Positions 18,579-26,246 of a DNA stretch of 37,842 nucleotides are shown piece by piece. Location of the stretch: assembly GCF_902804475.1 (NCBI RefSeq), contig NZ_CADCSU010000059.1, forward strand, positions 17,561 through 55,402, written 5' to 3'. The translations under genes and the position numbers were made by a program. This DNA comes from Flavobacterium bizetiae. Its GTDB lineage: Bacteria > Bacteroidota > Bacteroidia > Flavobacteriales > Flavobacteriaceae. The notes beneath the pieces were generated by a model. That model was not told the DNA's origin. It ran no database searches and was given only the letters and a program-made list of their open reading frames with translations. The first letter of the stretch is position 1; each line of letters opens with the position of its first letter.

Positions 18579-19472
18579 TTATTTATTTCTTGGATGAGCG
18601 TCACCATACACCTTTTTAAGCTCTGCTAAACTATTATGAGTATAAACTTGTGTAGACGCCAAACTCGAATGTCCTAATAATTCTTTAACTGAATTTAAAT
18701 CTGCTCCGTTATTTAGTAAGTGAGTTGCAAAAGTATGCCGAAGCACATGCGGACTCTTTTTTACCTTTTCAGAGACTTTACTAAAGTATGAATTTATTAA
18801 ACGATACACAAAAGATTCACTCAATTTTAACCCTTTTGCCGAAATAAAAAAATACTCATGATCAATGATCTTCTCAACCGCAGCTCTTTCCTGCAAATAC
18901 AAATTAAACTGTTCTGTAATTATTGGCAGTATCGGAATAATACGTTCTTTATTTCGTTTTCCCAAAACCTTAATTACATTTGAAGACAAATCAACATTAT
19001 ACTTCATTAAATGTATCAACTCTGCCCTACGCATTCCTGTAGTATAAAAAAGGTCTACGATTAGTTTATCCCTGACTTCTTCGAACCCGGATGGATTTGC
19101 AACTTCCTGCATTAAATCTGATAATTCTTTTTCAGAAAACGGAATCTGAACAATTTTAGGCGTTTTTAATGCTTTATGTTTCAGCATTGGACTTACCTCT
19201 ATTTGCTTTGTTTTTAAAAGGAATTTATAAAATGCTTTTAAGGAAGACATTTTTCTATTTACTGATACATTAGAAATACCATCATCGACAAGCGAAACAA
19301 TCCAACTCCTGATTTGACCGTAATTTACCTGCTCGATATTTTCCTGCTCGAATTGAGCTTTATTGAATGCTTCAAAAAACAAAATATCATTCAAATAAGC
19401 ATTGACTGTATGTGGGGAATATTTTTTTTCTAATTGAAGGTAATCACGAAATGCTTCTTTATTTGATTTCAT
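18579..19472 (-). CDS. xerC: Tyrosine recombinase XerC/XerD type
   Basis: A site-specific recombinase, most likely one of the two Xer proteins resolving chromosome dimers at dif. The full catalytic set is present at family spacing: Arg148 (in TTGMRRAEL), Lys172, His242 and Arg245 (HVLRHTFATHLL), His268 and nucleophile Tyr277 (STQVYTH). The N-terminal SAM-like DNA-binding domain spans about 1-95. At 297 residues it is standard, and the chromosomal context next to hpf and rpsU argues against an integrase of a mobile element. The choice of C over D cannot be settled from sequence alone. Confidence 0.92.
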   Translation of the reverse strand: MKSNKEAFRDYLQLEKKYSPHTVNAYLNDILFFEAFNKAQFEQENIEQVNYGQIRSWIVSLVDDGISNVSVNRKMSSLKAFYKFLLKTKQIEVSPMLKHKALKTPKIVQIPFSEKELSDLMQEVANPSGFEEVRDKLIVDLFYTTGMRRAELIHLMKYNVDLSSNVIKVLGKRNKERIIPILPIITEQFNLYLQERAAVEKIIDHEYFFISAKGLKLSESFVYRLINSYFSKVSEKVKKSPHVLRHTFATHLLNNGADLNSVKELLGHSSLASTQVYTHNSLAELKKVYGDAHPRNK

Positions 19473-19551
19473 AAAAATATATACTTTTTCATTTCACATA
19501 AACTCATATCCTGTCATTAAAAAGAATATTATTTATTTCAAAATTAAGCAT

Positions 19552-19589
19552 AAAAAAACCGTTAGTATCAAAATTTGATAACTAACGGT
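19552..19589 (-). terminator. Intrinsic terminator of rpsU
   Basis: On the minus strand a stem ACCGTTAG / CTAACGGT with one bulge, continuing into an AT-rich inner stem, is followed by seven T. It lies 22 bases after the rpsU stop and separates it from the recombinase gene. Confidence 0.88.
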
Positions 19590-19611
19590 AATTATTTTTG
19601 AAAAGCTAATA

Positions 19612-19806
19612 CTAACTCTCTAAACCATCTCTCATGTTTTGGATGTAAGCAGCTTTTTGAATTTGTGCTCTTTTGATAACAGAAGGCTTAATAAAAGCAG
19701 TACGTGCTCTTAGTTGACGAACAGTTCCTGTTTTATCAAATTTTCTTTTATAGCGCTTTAATGCTCTATCGATATTTTCTCCGTCTTTAATTGGTATAAT
19801 TAACAT
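19612..19806 (-). CDS. rpsU: 30S ribosomal protein S21 (bS21)
   Basis: bS21 sits on the 30S platform close to the 3' end of 16S rRNA. The 64-residue protein is complete: MLIIPIKDGENIDRALKRYK, then the basic helix region, ending in DGLES. In Flavobacterium johnsoniae published work describes bS21, with bS18 and bS6, as sequestering the anti-Shine-Dalgarno tail; Tyr54, which I recall as a contact residue, is present here. Its own mRNA carries an exceptional Shine-Dalgarno (19815-19822), fitting autoregulation: only ribosomes lacking bS21 would use it. It has its own promoter and terminator, so it is monocistronic. Confidence 0.97.
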   Translation of the reverse strand: MLIIPIKDGENIDRALKRYKRKFDKTGTVRQLRARTAFIKPSVIKRAQIQKAAYIQNMRDGLES

Positions 19807-19814
19807 AATATTGA

Positions 19815-19822
19815 CACCTCCT
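19815..19822 (-). promoter_or_regulatory. Strong Shine-Dalgarno of rpsU (AGGAGGTG)
   Basis: AGGAGGTG on the minus strand is complementary to eight bases of the 16S anti-SD (CACCUCCU) and lies 8 bases before the rpsU ATG. The other starts I checked (prfC, permease, rnhB, lysS, amylase) have nothing like it. Confidence 0.93.
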
Positions 19823-19835
19823 CTCGTTAAGGCTG

Positions 19836-19843
19836 CAAAAGTA
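19836..19843 (-). promoter_or_regulatory. -10 box of the rpsU promoter (TACTTTTG)
   Basis: An exact TAnnTTTG on the minus strand, giving a leader of roughly 23 bases that is largely the Shine-Dalgarno. The -33 area lies within the heptamer repeat at 19850 and has no TTG. Confidence 0.75.
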
Positions 19844-19849
19844 TATATT

Positions 19850-19884
19850 AATTATGAATTATGAGTTATGAATTATGAATTATT
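19850..19884. repeat. Heptanucleotide tandem repeat (AATTATG, five units)
   Basis: Five consecutive 7-base units: AATTATG twice, one AGTTATG variant, AATTATG, then AATTATT. It covers the -33 region of the rpsU promoter. The stretch 19885-19970 beyond it holds no gene that I can see. Confidence 0.9.
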
Positions 19885-19970
19885 TTTTGAGAATATAAAA
19901 AAGAGAGGAAAGAATAAAGAATTTAAACTGTCTTTGATTTTACAAAACTTCTATAATACGACTAGATGCG

Positions 19971-20041
19971 TGAGGGATTGCAATGGAAATCCTTTTTTGT
20001 TTTTTCTTTAAAAACAAAAAAGATTGCAATGAAAAGCCCGA
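19971..20041 (+). ncRNA. Structured repeat element, copy A (flavobacterial dispersed RNA-like repeat)
   Basis: An outer stem pairs GGG (19974-19976) with CCC (20037-20039). An inner stem pairs ATC (19989-19991) with GAT (20022-20024), a C bulge follows, and a long T/A stem TTTTTTGTTTTT / AAAAACAAAAAA carries a 5-base loop. The blocks ATCCTTTTTTG and AAAAAAGAT are shared with copy B at 35740. It may belong to the Flavo-1 RNA family reported from Flavobacteria; this is from memory. Transcription is not shown. Confidence 0.6.
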
Positions 20042-20093
20042 CCATAAAAACAAAAGCCACTTAGCGGCTGCTAAATGGCTTTTGTTTTTATGG
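20042..20093. repeat. Long perfect hairpin downstream of the acyl-CoA dehydrogenase gene
   Basis: Two perfectly complementary 18-base arms (20042-20059 and 20076-20093) enclose a second 5-bp stem TTAGC / GCTAA with a GGCT loop. It directly abuts repeat copy A. It lies just beyond the 3' end of the dehydrogenase gene (stop at 20125, minus strand), so it may act as a terminator or mRNA-end structure, although no T tract follows on that strand. Confidence 0.8.
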
Positions 20094-20124
20094 GCACGCC
20101 CAAATTATTCTACTCTATATTATA

Positions 20125-21264
20125 TTACTTCAATAAATTTCTTGAAATAACTAATTTTTGAATTTCAGTTGTTCCTTCTCCTATAGTACATAGTTTTGAA
20201 TCACGATAGAATTTCTCTACCGGAAAGTCTTTTGTATAACCATAACCACCGTGAATTTGAACGGCTTCGTTTGCGATTTTGACACAAGCTTCCGAGGCAT
20301 ACATTTTTGCCATTGCACCCAATGTGGTAACGGGTTTATGTTGTTGCTTTAAGAATGCTGCTTTATGTAACAGTAATTCTGAAGCTTCGATCTCGGTTGC
20401 CATATCAGCGAGTTTAAAGGAAATTCCCTGAAAACTACTAATAGGCTGGCCGAACTGATGTCTTTCTTTAGAATATTTAAGAGCAGCTTCATAAGCTCCT
20501 TTTGCGATTCCTAATGATAAGGCACCGATTGAGATACGACCTCCGTCAAGTATTTTCATTGCCTGAACAAATCCTTGCCCTACTTCTCCTAATCTATTAG
20601 CATCAGGAACTCTGCAACCATCAAAAACCAATTCTGCAGTTTCGCTGGCACGCATTCCTAATTTATTTTCTTTTTTACCTGATGTAAATCCTTTCATTCC
20701 TTTTTCGAAAACAAAAGCCGTCATACCTTTTGAGTCTCCTTTTTCTCCGGTACGCACAATTACAACAGCGATATCTCCAGAGATTGCATGTGTTATAAAG
20801 TTTTTAGCTCCGTTTACAATCCATTCATCACCATCTTTTACTGCTGTGGTATTCATTCCGCCAGCATCAGATCCTGTATTGTGTTCTGTTAAACCCCAGG
20901 CTCCTATATATTCTGCGGTAGCCAATTTAGGTAACCATTTTTTCTTTTGTTCTTCGTTTCCAAAAGTTAAAATATGATTGGTGCATAATGAATTATGCGC
21001 CGCAACTGATAAACCAATTGAAGGATCTACTTTTGAAATTTCTTCTACAACTGTAATGTATTCATGATACCCCAATCCTGATCCTCCGTATTCTTCAGGT
21101 ACTAAAACTCCCATATATCCCATTTCGCCTAATTTTTTAAATAGGTCAACTGGAAAAATTTGAGCCTCATCCCATTCCATAATATTAGGTCTGATATTTT
21201 TTTCGGCAAAATCTTTTATAGATTGAGCAATCATCGACTGCGTTTCGTTATATTCAAAATTCAT
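20125..21264 (-). CDS. Acyl-CoA dehydrogenase
   Basis: An FAD flavoenzyme that introduces a trans-2 double bond in acyl-CoA, the first oxidation step of fatty acid or branched-chain acyl-CoA breakdown. The 379-residue protein has the N-terminal helical domain, the signature GAWGLTEHNTGSDAGGMNTT, the FAD/acyl-binding middle domain and the C-terminal RHQFGQPISSFQGISFKLAD helix. The catalytic base is probably Glu363 in IGEGTTEIQKL, the position used by short- and medium-chain enzymes. Chain-length preference cannot be read from this. It starts 17 bases after the broken helix-hairpin-helix gene and may share its transcript. Confidence 0.95.
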   Translation of the reverse strand: MNFEYNETQSMIAQSIKDFAEKNIRPNIMEWDEAQIFPVDLFKKLGEMGYMGVLVPEEYGGSGLGYHEYITVVEEISKVDPSIGLSVAAHNSLCTNHILTFGNEEQKKKWLPKLATAEYIGAWGLTEHNTGSDAGGMNTTAVKDGDEWIVNGAKNFITHAISGDIAVVIVRTGEKGDSKGMTAFVFEKGMKGFTSGKKENKLGMRASETAELVFDGCRVPDANRLGEVGQGFVQAMKILDGGRISIGALSLGIAKGAYEAALKYSKERHQFGQPISSFQGISFKLADMATEIEASELLLHKAAFLKQQHKPVTTLGAMAKMYASEACVKIANEAVQIHGGYGYTKDFPVEKFYRDSKLCTIGEGTTEIQKLVISRNLLK

Positions 21265-21281
21265 TATAAGTTGCTTTTGTT

Positions 21282-22186
21282 TTAGAACTCCAAATATAAA
21301 CTAATTATTTTTGCTTTTTCAACAGGAAAACCTTTAATTTTTGATAAATCCTCAATATTATTAATATTTCCGTTCATACTTCTATAGGTTACAATTTGTT
21401 TTGCCAAGGCATATTTGAAATACGAGAACTGCGATAATTCTTTTAAAGACGCATCGTTTATGGCTATTTTTTTAAATGAAGAAGGTATTACGACTTTAAA
21501 ATGAGTGTTGAGTTCACTGATAACTTCTGGAGAAAGTCCCCAAAGATCATTCATTTGTTCCATAGAAACAAAACAGCCTAAAATTTCTTTTTGTTTTAAT
21601 ATTTCTTGCTGATAATGCTTCGCCAATGCCATAAATCTTGATCAAATCTTCTTGCGTCGCCTGATTGATATCCAGAACTATAATTTTTTCCTTTTTGAAA
21701 TTGTCTTTTTTAAAATTCTCCTTTGTTGCGAATTCTTTTCTTTCTGTTTTAAAATCAATTTTATTCTTAGTCCAATCCGGAAATTTAAATAGTGGTGCGA
21801 TTGTATTTAATAAAGAATCTGAAACTTTTGTTACTTCCTGAAACTCTTTTGCTGAATTTACATATTTGTTCTCTTTGCGAAAAGCCAACAGACGATCGAT
21901 TTTCCTGAACCGACATTCCTAATTTATATCCTTTATAATCTGTAATAAAATTGGGATTGAAAGAATAGACTTTTGGTTTATCACTAAGTTTGGCAAGCTT
22001 CATAGCATCAATTTCTGATTGCAAAGACATCCATTGGTCTTTTTCCTGAAAAGATTTTTCGGGTGAGCTAAAGTCGACAAAAAAATAAATTGTCTGTAAT
22101 ATCATTATAAAAACAAAAAGTAAAAAAATTCCTGTACGTTGTTGTTTTGTAAACTTCAAATATTTTGCAAACGGGCTAAAGTTCAT
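21282..22186 (-). pseudogene. Helix-hairpin-helix (ComEA-like) membrane protein, broken by two frameshifts
   Basis: Three overlapping frames together make one protein. The first (from 22186) has a membrane helix at about 20-38 (GIFLLFVFIMILQTIYFFV) and reads YKLGMSVQE before leaving frame. The second resumes as AFRKENKYVNSAKEF and carries the first helix-hairpin-helix (LDINQATQEDLIKIYGIG). The third resumes as LKQKEILGCFVSMEQMNDLW and holds a second one ending in KIISLYLEF. Removing one A from the run complementary to 21900-21903 and one from 21602-21604 restores a single frame of 300 residues. The family is a DNA-binding-like domain on a membrane anchor; its role in Flavobacteria is not known to me. 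Sequencing error is an alternative to real inactivation. Confidence 0.85.
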
Positions 22187-22395
22187 TACAATTAAAATTA
22201 TTGTTTTCTAATAAATCCTGTAAATTAAGGGAAAAACGATTAATTTAACAAGAAATATACTAAATATATTATTGTTTTTAAAATTGCATTTTTCGCTAAT
22301 AAAGGCCAATTAATTTAATGAATCCCAGTAGTTAAAGAATAATCAACGGAGGTTTTAGCAAAAAATTTAATATTTTATAACTTAAAAAGAGATAA

Positions 22396-22429
22396 TTGTT
22401 TTTATTTTTTACAAAAAACGATACATTTG
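22396..22429 (+). promoter_or_regulatory. Promoter of the amino-acid permease gene
   Basis: TTG at 22396-22398, a 23-base spacer and TACATTTG at 22422-22429, an exact TAnnTTTG. It ends 31 bases before the ATG. The remainder of the divergent gap (22187-22395) shows no other feature. Confidence 0.75.
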
Positions 22430-22460
22430 GAGCTTAATAACAATAAACCAATATTATAAT

Positions 22461-23912
22461 ATGTCAATTTGGAAAACTAAACCACTTTCGGTATTGCTTG
22501 ACGAAGCTTCCGAATCTGAAAAAGGCTTGAAAAGAACTCTATCTTCACGGTCGCTCGTTGCACTTGGAGTTGGAGCCATTATTGGAGCCGGATTATTCTC
22601 GTTAACAGGAATTGCTGCTGCAGAACATGCAGGACCAGCAGTTACTCTTTCTTTTGTTTTAGCAGCCGTTGGATGTGCTTTTGCCGGACTTTGTTATGCA
22701 GAATTTGCTTCTATGATTCCGGTTGCGGGTAGTGCATATACCTACTCTTATGCTACAATGGGAGAATTTATGGCTTGGATTATTGGTTGGGATTTAGTTT
22801 TAGAATACGCTTTGGGAGCCGCCACAGTTGGTGTAAGTTGGTCCCGCTACTTATTAGAACTACTAAACAAATACGGAATTCACCTCCCTCACGATTTTAT
22901 ATGTTCGCCCTGGGAAACTCTGAAACTTAGTGACGGTACAGTAATTGAAGGTGGTATTGTTAACCTACCTGCGATTTTTATTGTATCGATGTTATCTTTA
23001 TTATTGATTAGAGGAACAAAAGAATCTGCATCATTAAACAACTTTTTAGTTGTTGTAAAGGTTGCTGTAGTACTTGTTTTCATCATTTTAGGATGGAGCT
23101 TTATTGACACGGCAAACTACACTCCTTATATTCCTGAAAACACAGGTGTTTTTGGTGAGTTTGGATGGTCAGGAATTGCTGCTGGTGCCGGAACTGTATT
23201 CTTTGCCTTTATTGGTTTTGATGCTGTATCTACAGCTGCTCAGGAGGCTAAAAACCCTCAAAAAGGAATGCCAATTGGTATTTTAGGATCGCTTATTATA
23301 TGTACGTTATTATATGTGTTTTTTGCTCACGTAATGACAGGTCTTGTTAATTATAAAGAATTTGCCGGAGATGCTAAACCTGCTGCAACTGCTTTTGCAA
23401 AAACAGGTTACGACTTTTTACAAACTGGTTTAATTGTAGCTATTTTGGCGGGTTATACTTCTGTAATATTGGTGATGCTTTTAGGTCAAAGCCGTGTGTT
23501 TTATACTATGAGTAAAGATGGTTTATTACCTCCATTCTTCAGTTCTATTCACTCTAAATTTCGTACTCCGTGGAAAACTAACCTTTTCTTCTTAGTATTT
23601 GTAAGTTTATTTGCTGGATTGGTTCCTGTAAGCGATTTAGGACATATGGTAAGTATTGGAACATTATTAGCCTTTGTACTTGTTTGTATTGGTGTAATGG
23701 TAATGCGTAAAAGAATGCCAGATGCTCCAAGATCTTTCAGAACACCTTTAGTACCATTTGTACCTATTGCAGGTATCGTAATTTGTTTGGCGTTGATGTA
23801 TTCATTACCTAACGAGAGCTGGGTAAGACTTGTAGTCTGGATGGCATTGGGAGTAGCAATTTACTTTGTTTATGGTAAGAAAAACAGTAAACTGAATAAT
23901 CCGGAGAAATAA
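22461..23912 (+). CDS. Amino-acid permease, APC superfamily (CAT-like)
   Basis: An inner-membrane transporter of 483 residues with about 12 hydrophobic helices. The first helix contains GVGAIIGAGLFSLTGIAA, the unwound substrate-binding helix of the APC fold, after the cytoplasmic start LKRTLSSRSLVA. The motif FFAFIGFDAVSTAAQEAKNPQKGMP in helix 6 is typical of cationic amino-acid transporters and YfnA-type permeases. Specificity is not readable from sequence. It has its own promoter and a strong shared terminator, and looks monocistronic. Confidence 0.92.
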   Translation: MSIWKTKPLSVLLDEASESEKGLKRTLSSRSLVALGVGAIIGAGLFSLTGIAAAEHAGPAVTLSFVLAAVGCAFAGLCYAEFASMIPVAGSAYTYSYATMGEFMAWIIGWDLVLEYALGAATVGVSWSRYLLELLNKYGIHLPHDFICSPWETLKLSDGTVIEGGIVNLPAIFIVSMLSLLLIRGTKESASLNNFLVVVKVAVVLVFIILGWSFIDTANYTPYIPENTGVFGEFGWSGIAAGAGTVFFAFIGFDAVSTAAQEAKNPQKGMPIGILGSLIICTLLYVFFAHVMTGLVNYKEFAGDAKPAATAFAKTGYDFLQTGLIVAILAGYTSVILVMLLGQSRVFYTMSKDGLLPPFFSSIHSKFRTPWKTNLFFLVFVSLFAGLVPVSDLGHMVSIGTLLAFVLVCIGVMVMRKRMPDAPRSFRTPLVPFVPIAGIVICLALMYSLPNESWVRLVVWMALGVAIYFVYGKKNSKLNNPEK

Positions 23913-23928
23913 TTTTCTAAAGAGATAC

Positions 23929-23970
23929 AAAAAAGGATCATAGAGTAAATAACTTTATGATCCTTTTTTT
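23929..23970. terminator. Bidirectional terminator between permease and PspC genes
   Basis: Complementary arms AAAAAAGGATCATA and TATGATCCTTTTTT flank a roughly 13-base loop, with A and T tracts on the outside. The two genes converge on it and both can use it. Confidence 0.88.
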
Positions 23971-23985
23971 ATGTTTTAAATAATC

Positions 23986-24213
23986 TTATAAATCGAAAAC
24001 TGATGTTCGTTTAGCACGAATTAAATCTTTTAGTCTAATCCAAAAAGCTAAAGTCAGATAAACTCCAAATCCTAAACCTGCAGTAACAAACGAAATGTAA
24101 ATAAAAAATAATCGTACACTTGTTACACGCATACCCAATTTATCGGCCAATCTTGAAGAAACATGAAAACCATATTTTTCGAAAAAGAATTTGAGTTTTA
24201 AAATAGCTGACAT
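23986..24213 (-). CDS. PspC domain protein, small membrane protein
   Basis: A 75-residue protein of the PspC type: a short N-terminal segment containing VSSRLADKLGMRVTSVRLFFIY and a membrane helix (YISFVTAGLGFGVYLTLAFWI, about 39-59). The GLGFGVYLTLAFW pattern is the family signature. PspC domains belong to envelope-stress systems, but no pspA or pspB is nearby, so I would not infer a Psp operon. It may act as a small membrane-stress partner or have lost that link. Confidence 0.8.
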   Translation of the reverse strand: MSAILKLKFFFEKYGFHVSSRLADKLGMRVTSVRLFFIYISFVTAGLGFGVYLTLAFWIRLKDLIRAKRTSVFDL

Positions 24214-24217
24214 AGGT

Positions 24218-24238
24218 AGATTTTAGATTTTAGATTTT
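24218..24238. repeat. AGATTTT heptamer repeat (three units)
   Basis: Three tandem AGATTTT units just upstream of the PspC start. Similar AT-rich TTTTAGA/TCTAAAA runs occur near 17888 and 35845. The 109 bases between the PspC and DUF2851 genes hold nothing else that I can see. Confidence 0.7.
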
Positions 24239-24322
24239 ATCCTTCGCATTCGCTCAGAATTTTATTATTTTCCAGAAAAAACAAAAGTACAAAATTATCT
24301 CATTGACTCATTTTCTAATTCT

Positions 24323-25600
24323 CTAATTCTGGTTATTCTTCAGTAACTCTATACCAAGGGCGCATTTTAGACATGCTTTATGATTGCAATATTCATTTTT
24401 AAGCTCTAATAATGTTTGGGTTTCAAAAGCATTTTTTGAAGCAATTCCAAAGGATTGAAACTTATCTATAATAGCATTTTTCTCAGGCGTAACTTCATTC
24501 ATAAACGTTATTAATTCTTCGGCAATAGATTCGCCTCTTATATTAGAATAGGCAAACTGAATAGGAATTATGGTATTTATAATGATAAGATCCAGAAAGG
24601 ATTTAGATAATGATTTTGGTTTCGTTATACCTTCTTTATCAAACTGATAATGGTTTTGCCAATATAAACTCGCCGACACACTCAGCAAATCATAAACACT
24701 TTTAACTGACCTTAGTTCGATTATTTTTGAAAATAAATTTTGATGTTTGTGATATAAATTAGCCAATTGCGAAAGTCGAATGGTTGGGAAATTATCCGGA
24801 CGGTGTTTAAAAAATTGTACAGCATCTATATGTCGTTTCTCTAATTGGTATTTGGTAAGAAGATAATAATACCTCAGCTTTAGATCTGTAAAGTAGATAT
24901 CTTCCTTATCATCGTCCAACAAACCTGATGCACCCAAAAGTAATGCTTCGAGATTTTCGACTTCAAAACTTTCTTTTCTGATTATAGAAAATGGAATAGA
25001 TTTAGCGATTTGCAAAAATGAATTTCCATTTGTATTTAAACCAAAATTCTTTGCTAACAGAGAGAACAAAACTCCTTCCCAATCCTGATTTGTTTCTTCC
25101 AGCAAATCATAAATAAATTTTGATTTGCGTTCTAAGCGATCAAAAAATAATCTTTCCTGCCAGTTGTTAAATGTAAAATCGTCAATTTTCCCGATGCTTT
25201 TTTCGCAAAAGATCCAGGACTTAGGCGACACTTAAGAATTATAATTGGATAAAATTTCTGAAGGAACATATTCTTTCAGAATCAAAACAGGAATTTCTCT
25301 ATTGTTTTTTCCAAATATTTCGGTGTCATGTTCCCATACAACATGCAGAATGACATTTTCGTAAGCCACATCTTTTTCATGACCATGAACATACCAATCC
25401 GAAGACTTTAAATGAATCTCGACATTTCCCGCCCATTTTTGATTTTCTATCACAATTTGGGCATTAAAAAAATCGGGGCCGGCAAGTTCTAAATAATCTC
25501 CGGTTTTAATAATCGTGATTTGCTCGCCCTGCGTAGTTTTTAAATTCAGGGTTTCGAACTTTTTAAATTTCCAGAGATAATGAAGAAAATCTTCTTTCAT
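24323..25600 (-). pseudogene. DUF2851 family gene interrupted by an in-frame TAA
   Basis: The reading frame is continuous from the ATG at 25600 to 24323 except for one TAA at 25234-25232. The first part (122 residues, MKEDFLHYLWKFKKF to EILSNYNS) and the second (VSPKSWIFCEKSIGK to the end, 302 residues) match the two halves of a roughly 425-residue DUF2851 protein, function unknown. The codon after the stop is GTG, which could restart translation. The C-terminal CNHKACLKC cysteine cluster is intact. A TTA to TAA change (Leu to stop) would explain the break; natural inactivation, readthrough or sequence error are all possible. Confidence 0.82.
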
Positions 25601-25681
25601 TTTTTAGACTTTTACTTTGGTTTATAAAAAGTCTAAAATCAAATAAAATAAAATAATGTTAATCTTACAAATAATATGTTT

Positions 25682-26164
25682 TTATCTCAACATATATAAT
25701 TTAGCACAAGCTCTTGCATCAGATAAGGCTTCGTGATGATTTAACTGAATTTTCATTTCACGACAGCAATCACTTAATTTAGTTGGTTTAAAACCTTTTG
25801 CCTTGTATATCTTAACGGTACATTCCCATTTTTCAGCTATATTCAAATCTTCATATTGCAAGCCGTAAAGCATCATCGATTTCATTAAAACATTACGATC
25901 AAAGCTTTCGTTATGCGCCACTACTACTCTGTTCTTTAATCTCTTTTCGATTTCAGGATACACCTGCACAAAAGTTTTGGCATTAATGGTATCTTTTGGA
26001 TAGATTCCGTGTACACGAATCGTAAAAGGATTGTACTCGTTTTTAGGCGGTTTTATTAAAGTAACAAACTCATCTACAATTATTCCGTTCTCTACAGTAA
26101 CAATTCCAACAGAGCACGGATGATGTCCTGTAGCAGTTTCAAAATCTATCGCGGTAAAAGTCAT
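25682..26164 (-). CDS. DEDDh 3'-5' exonuclease, DnaQ-like
   Basis: A 160-residue single-domain exonuclease. All five active-site residues are visible: Asp7 and Glu9 in AIDFETA, Asp89 in AHNESFDRNV, and His144 and Asp149 in HHEALSDARA. It resembles the epsilon proofreading domain and stand-alone DnaQ-family nucleases, so it may act in proofreading, repair or RNA trimming. No polymerase-binding tail or C-terminal BRCT domain is present. It lies downstream of the cystathionine beta-synthase-like gene but after a strong terminator, so it is probably transcribed separately. Confidence 0.9.
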   Translation of the reverse strand: MTFTAIDFETATGHHPCSVGIVTVENGIIVDEFVTLIKPPKNEYNPFTIRVHGIYPKDTINAKTFVQVYPEIEKRLKNRVVVAHNESFDRNVLMKSMMLYGLQYEDLNIAEKWECTVKIYKAKGFKPTKLSDCCREMKIQLNHHEALSDARACAKLYMLR

Positions 26165-26182
26165 TTTCGAATGTATTAAGCT

Positions 26183-26226
26183 AAAAAATCCATAAATCTA
26201 ATTTGTTCCTATTAGATTTATGGATT
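26183..26226 (-). terminator. Intrinsic terminator of the cystathionine beta-synthase-like gene
   Basis: A perfect 16-bp inverted repeat (26187-26202 with 26211-26226) around an 8-base loop. On the minus strand it is followed by a T tract. It lies 21 bases after the stop at 26247. Confidence 0.9.
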
Positions 26227-26246
26227 TAAATTTTATTAAAACTATT

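Noticed and set aside
18579..19472. The tyrosine recombinase as an integrase marking a mobile element next to the tRNA genes
   Set aside because: Its length and motif spacing fit housekeeping XerC/XerD, no attachment-site repeats or cargo genes are present, and it sits in a conserved hpf-tuf context.
19850..19884. AATTATG repeat as a CRISPR or phage-type repeat array
   Set aside because: The units are 7 bases, contiguous and without spacers, so they are a simple tandem repeat.
23986..24213. PspC protein as part of a phage-shock operon
   Set aside because: No pspA, pspB or regulator is in the vicinity; a lone PspC domain is common.
25229..25234. TAA-GTG in DUF2851 as programmed readthrough or normal operon coupling
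   Set aside because: No downstream hairpin or readthrough context is evident, and both halves belong to one protein family; a nonsense change or sequence error is simpler, though not excluded.
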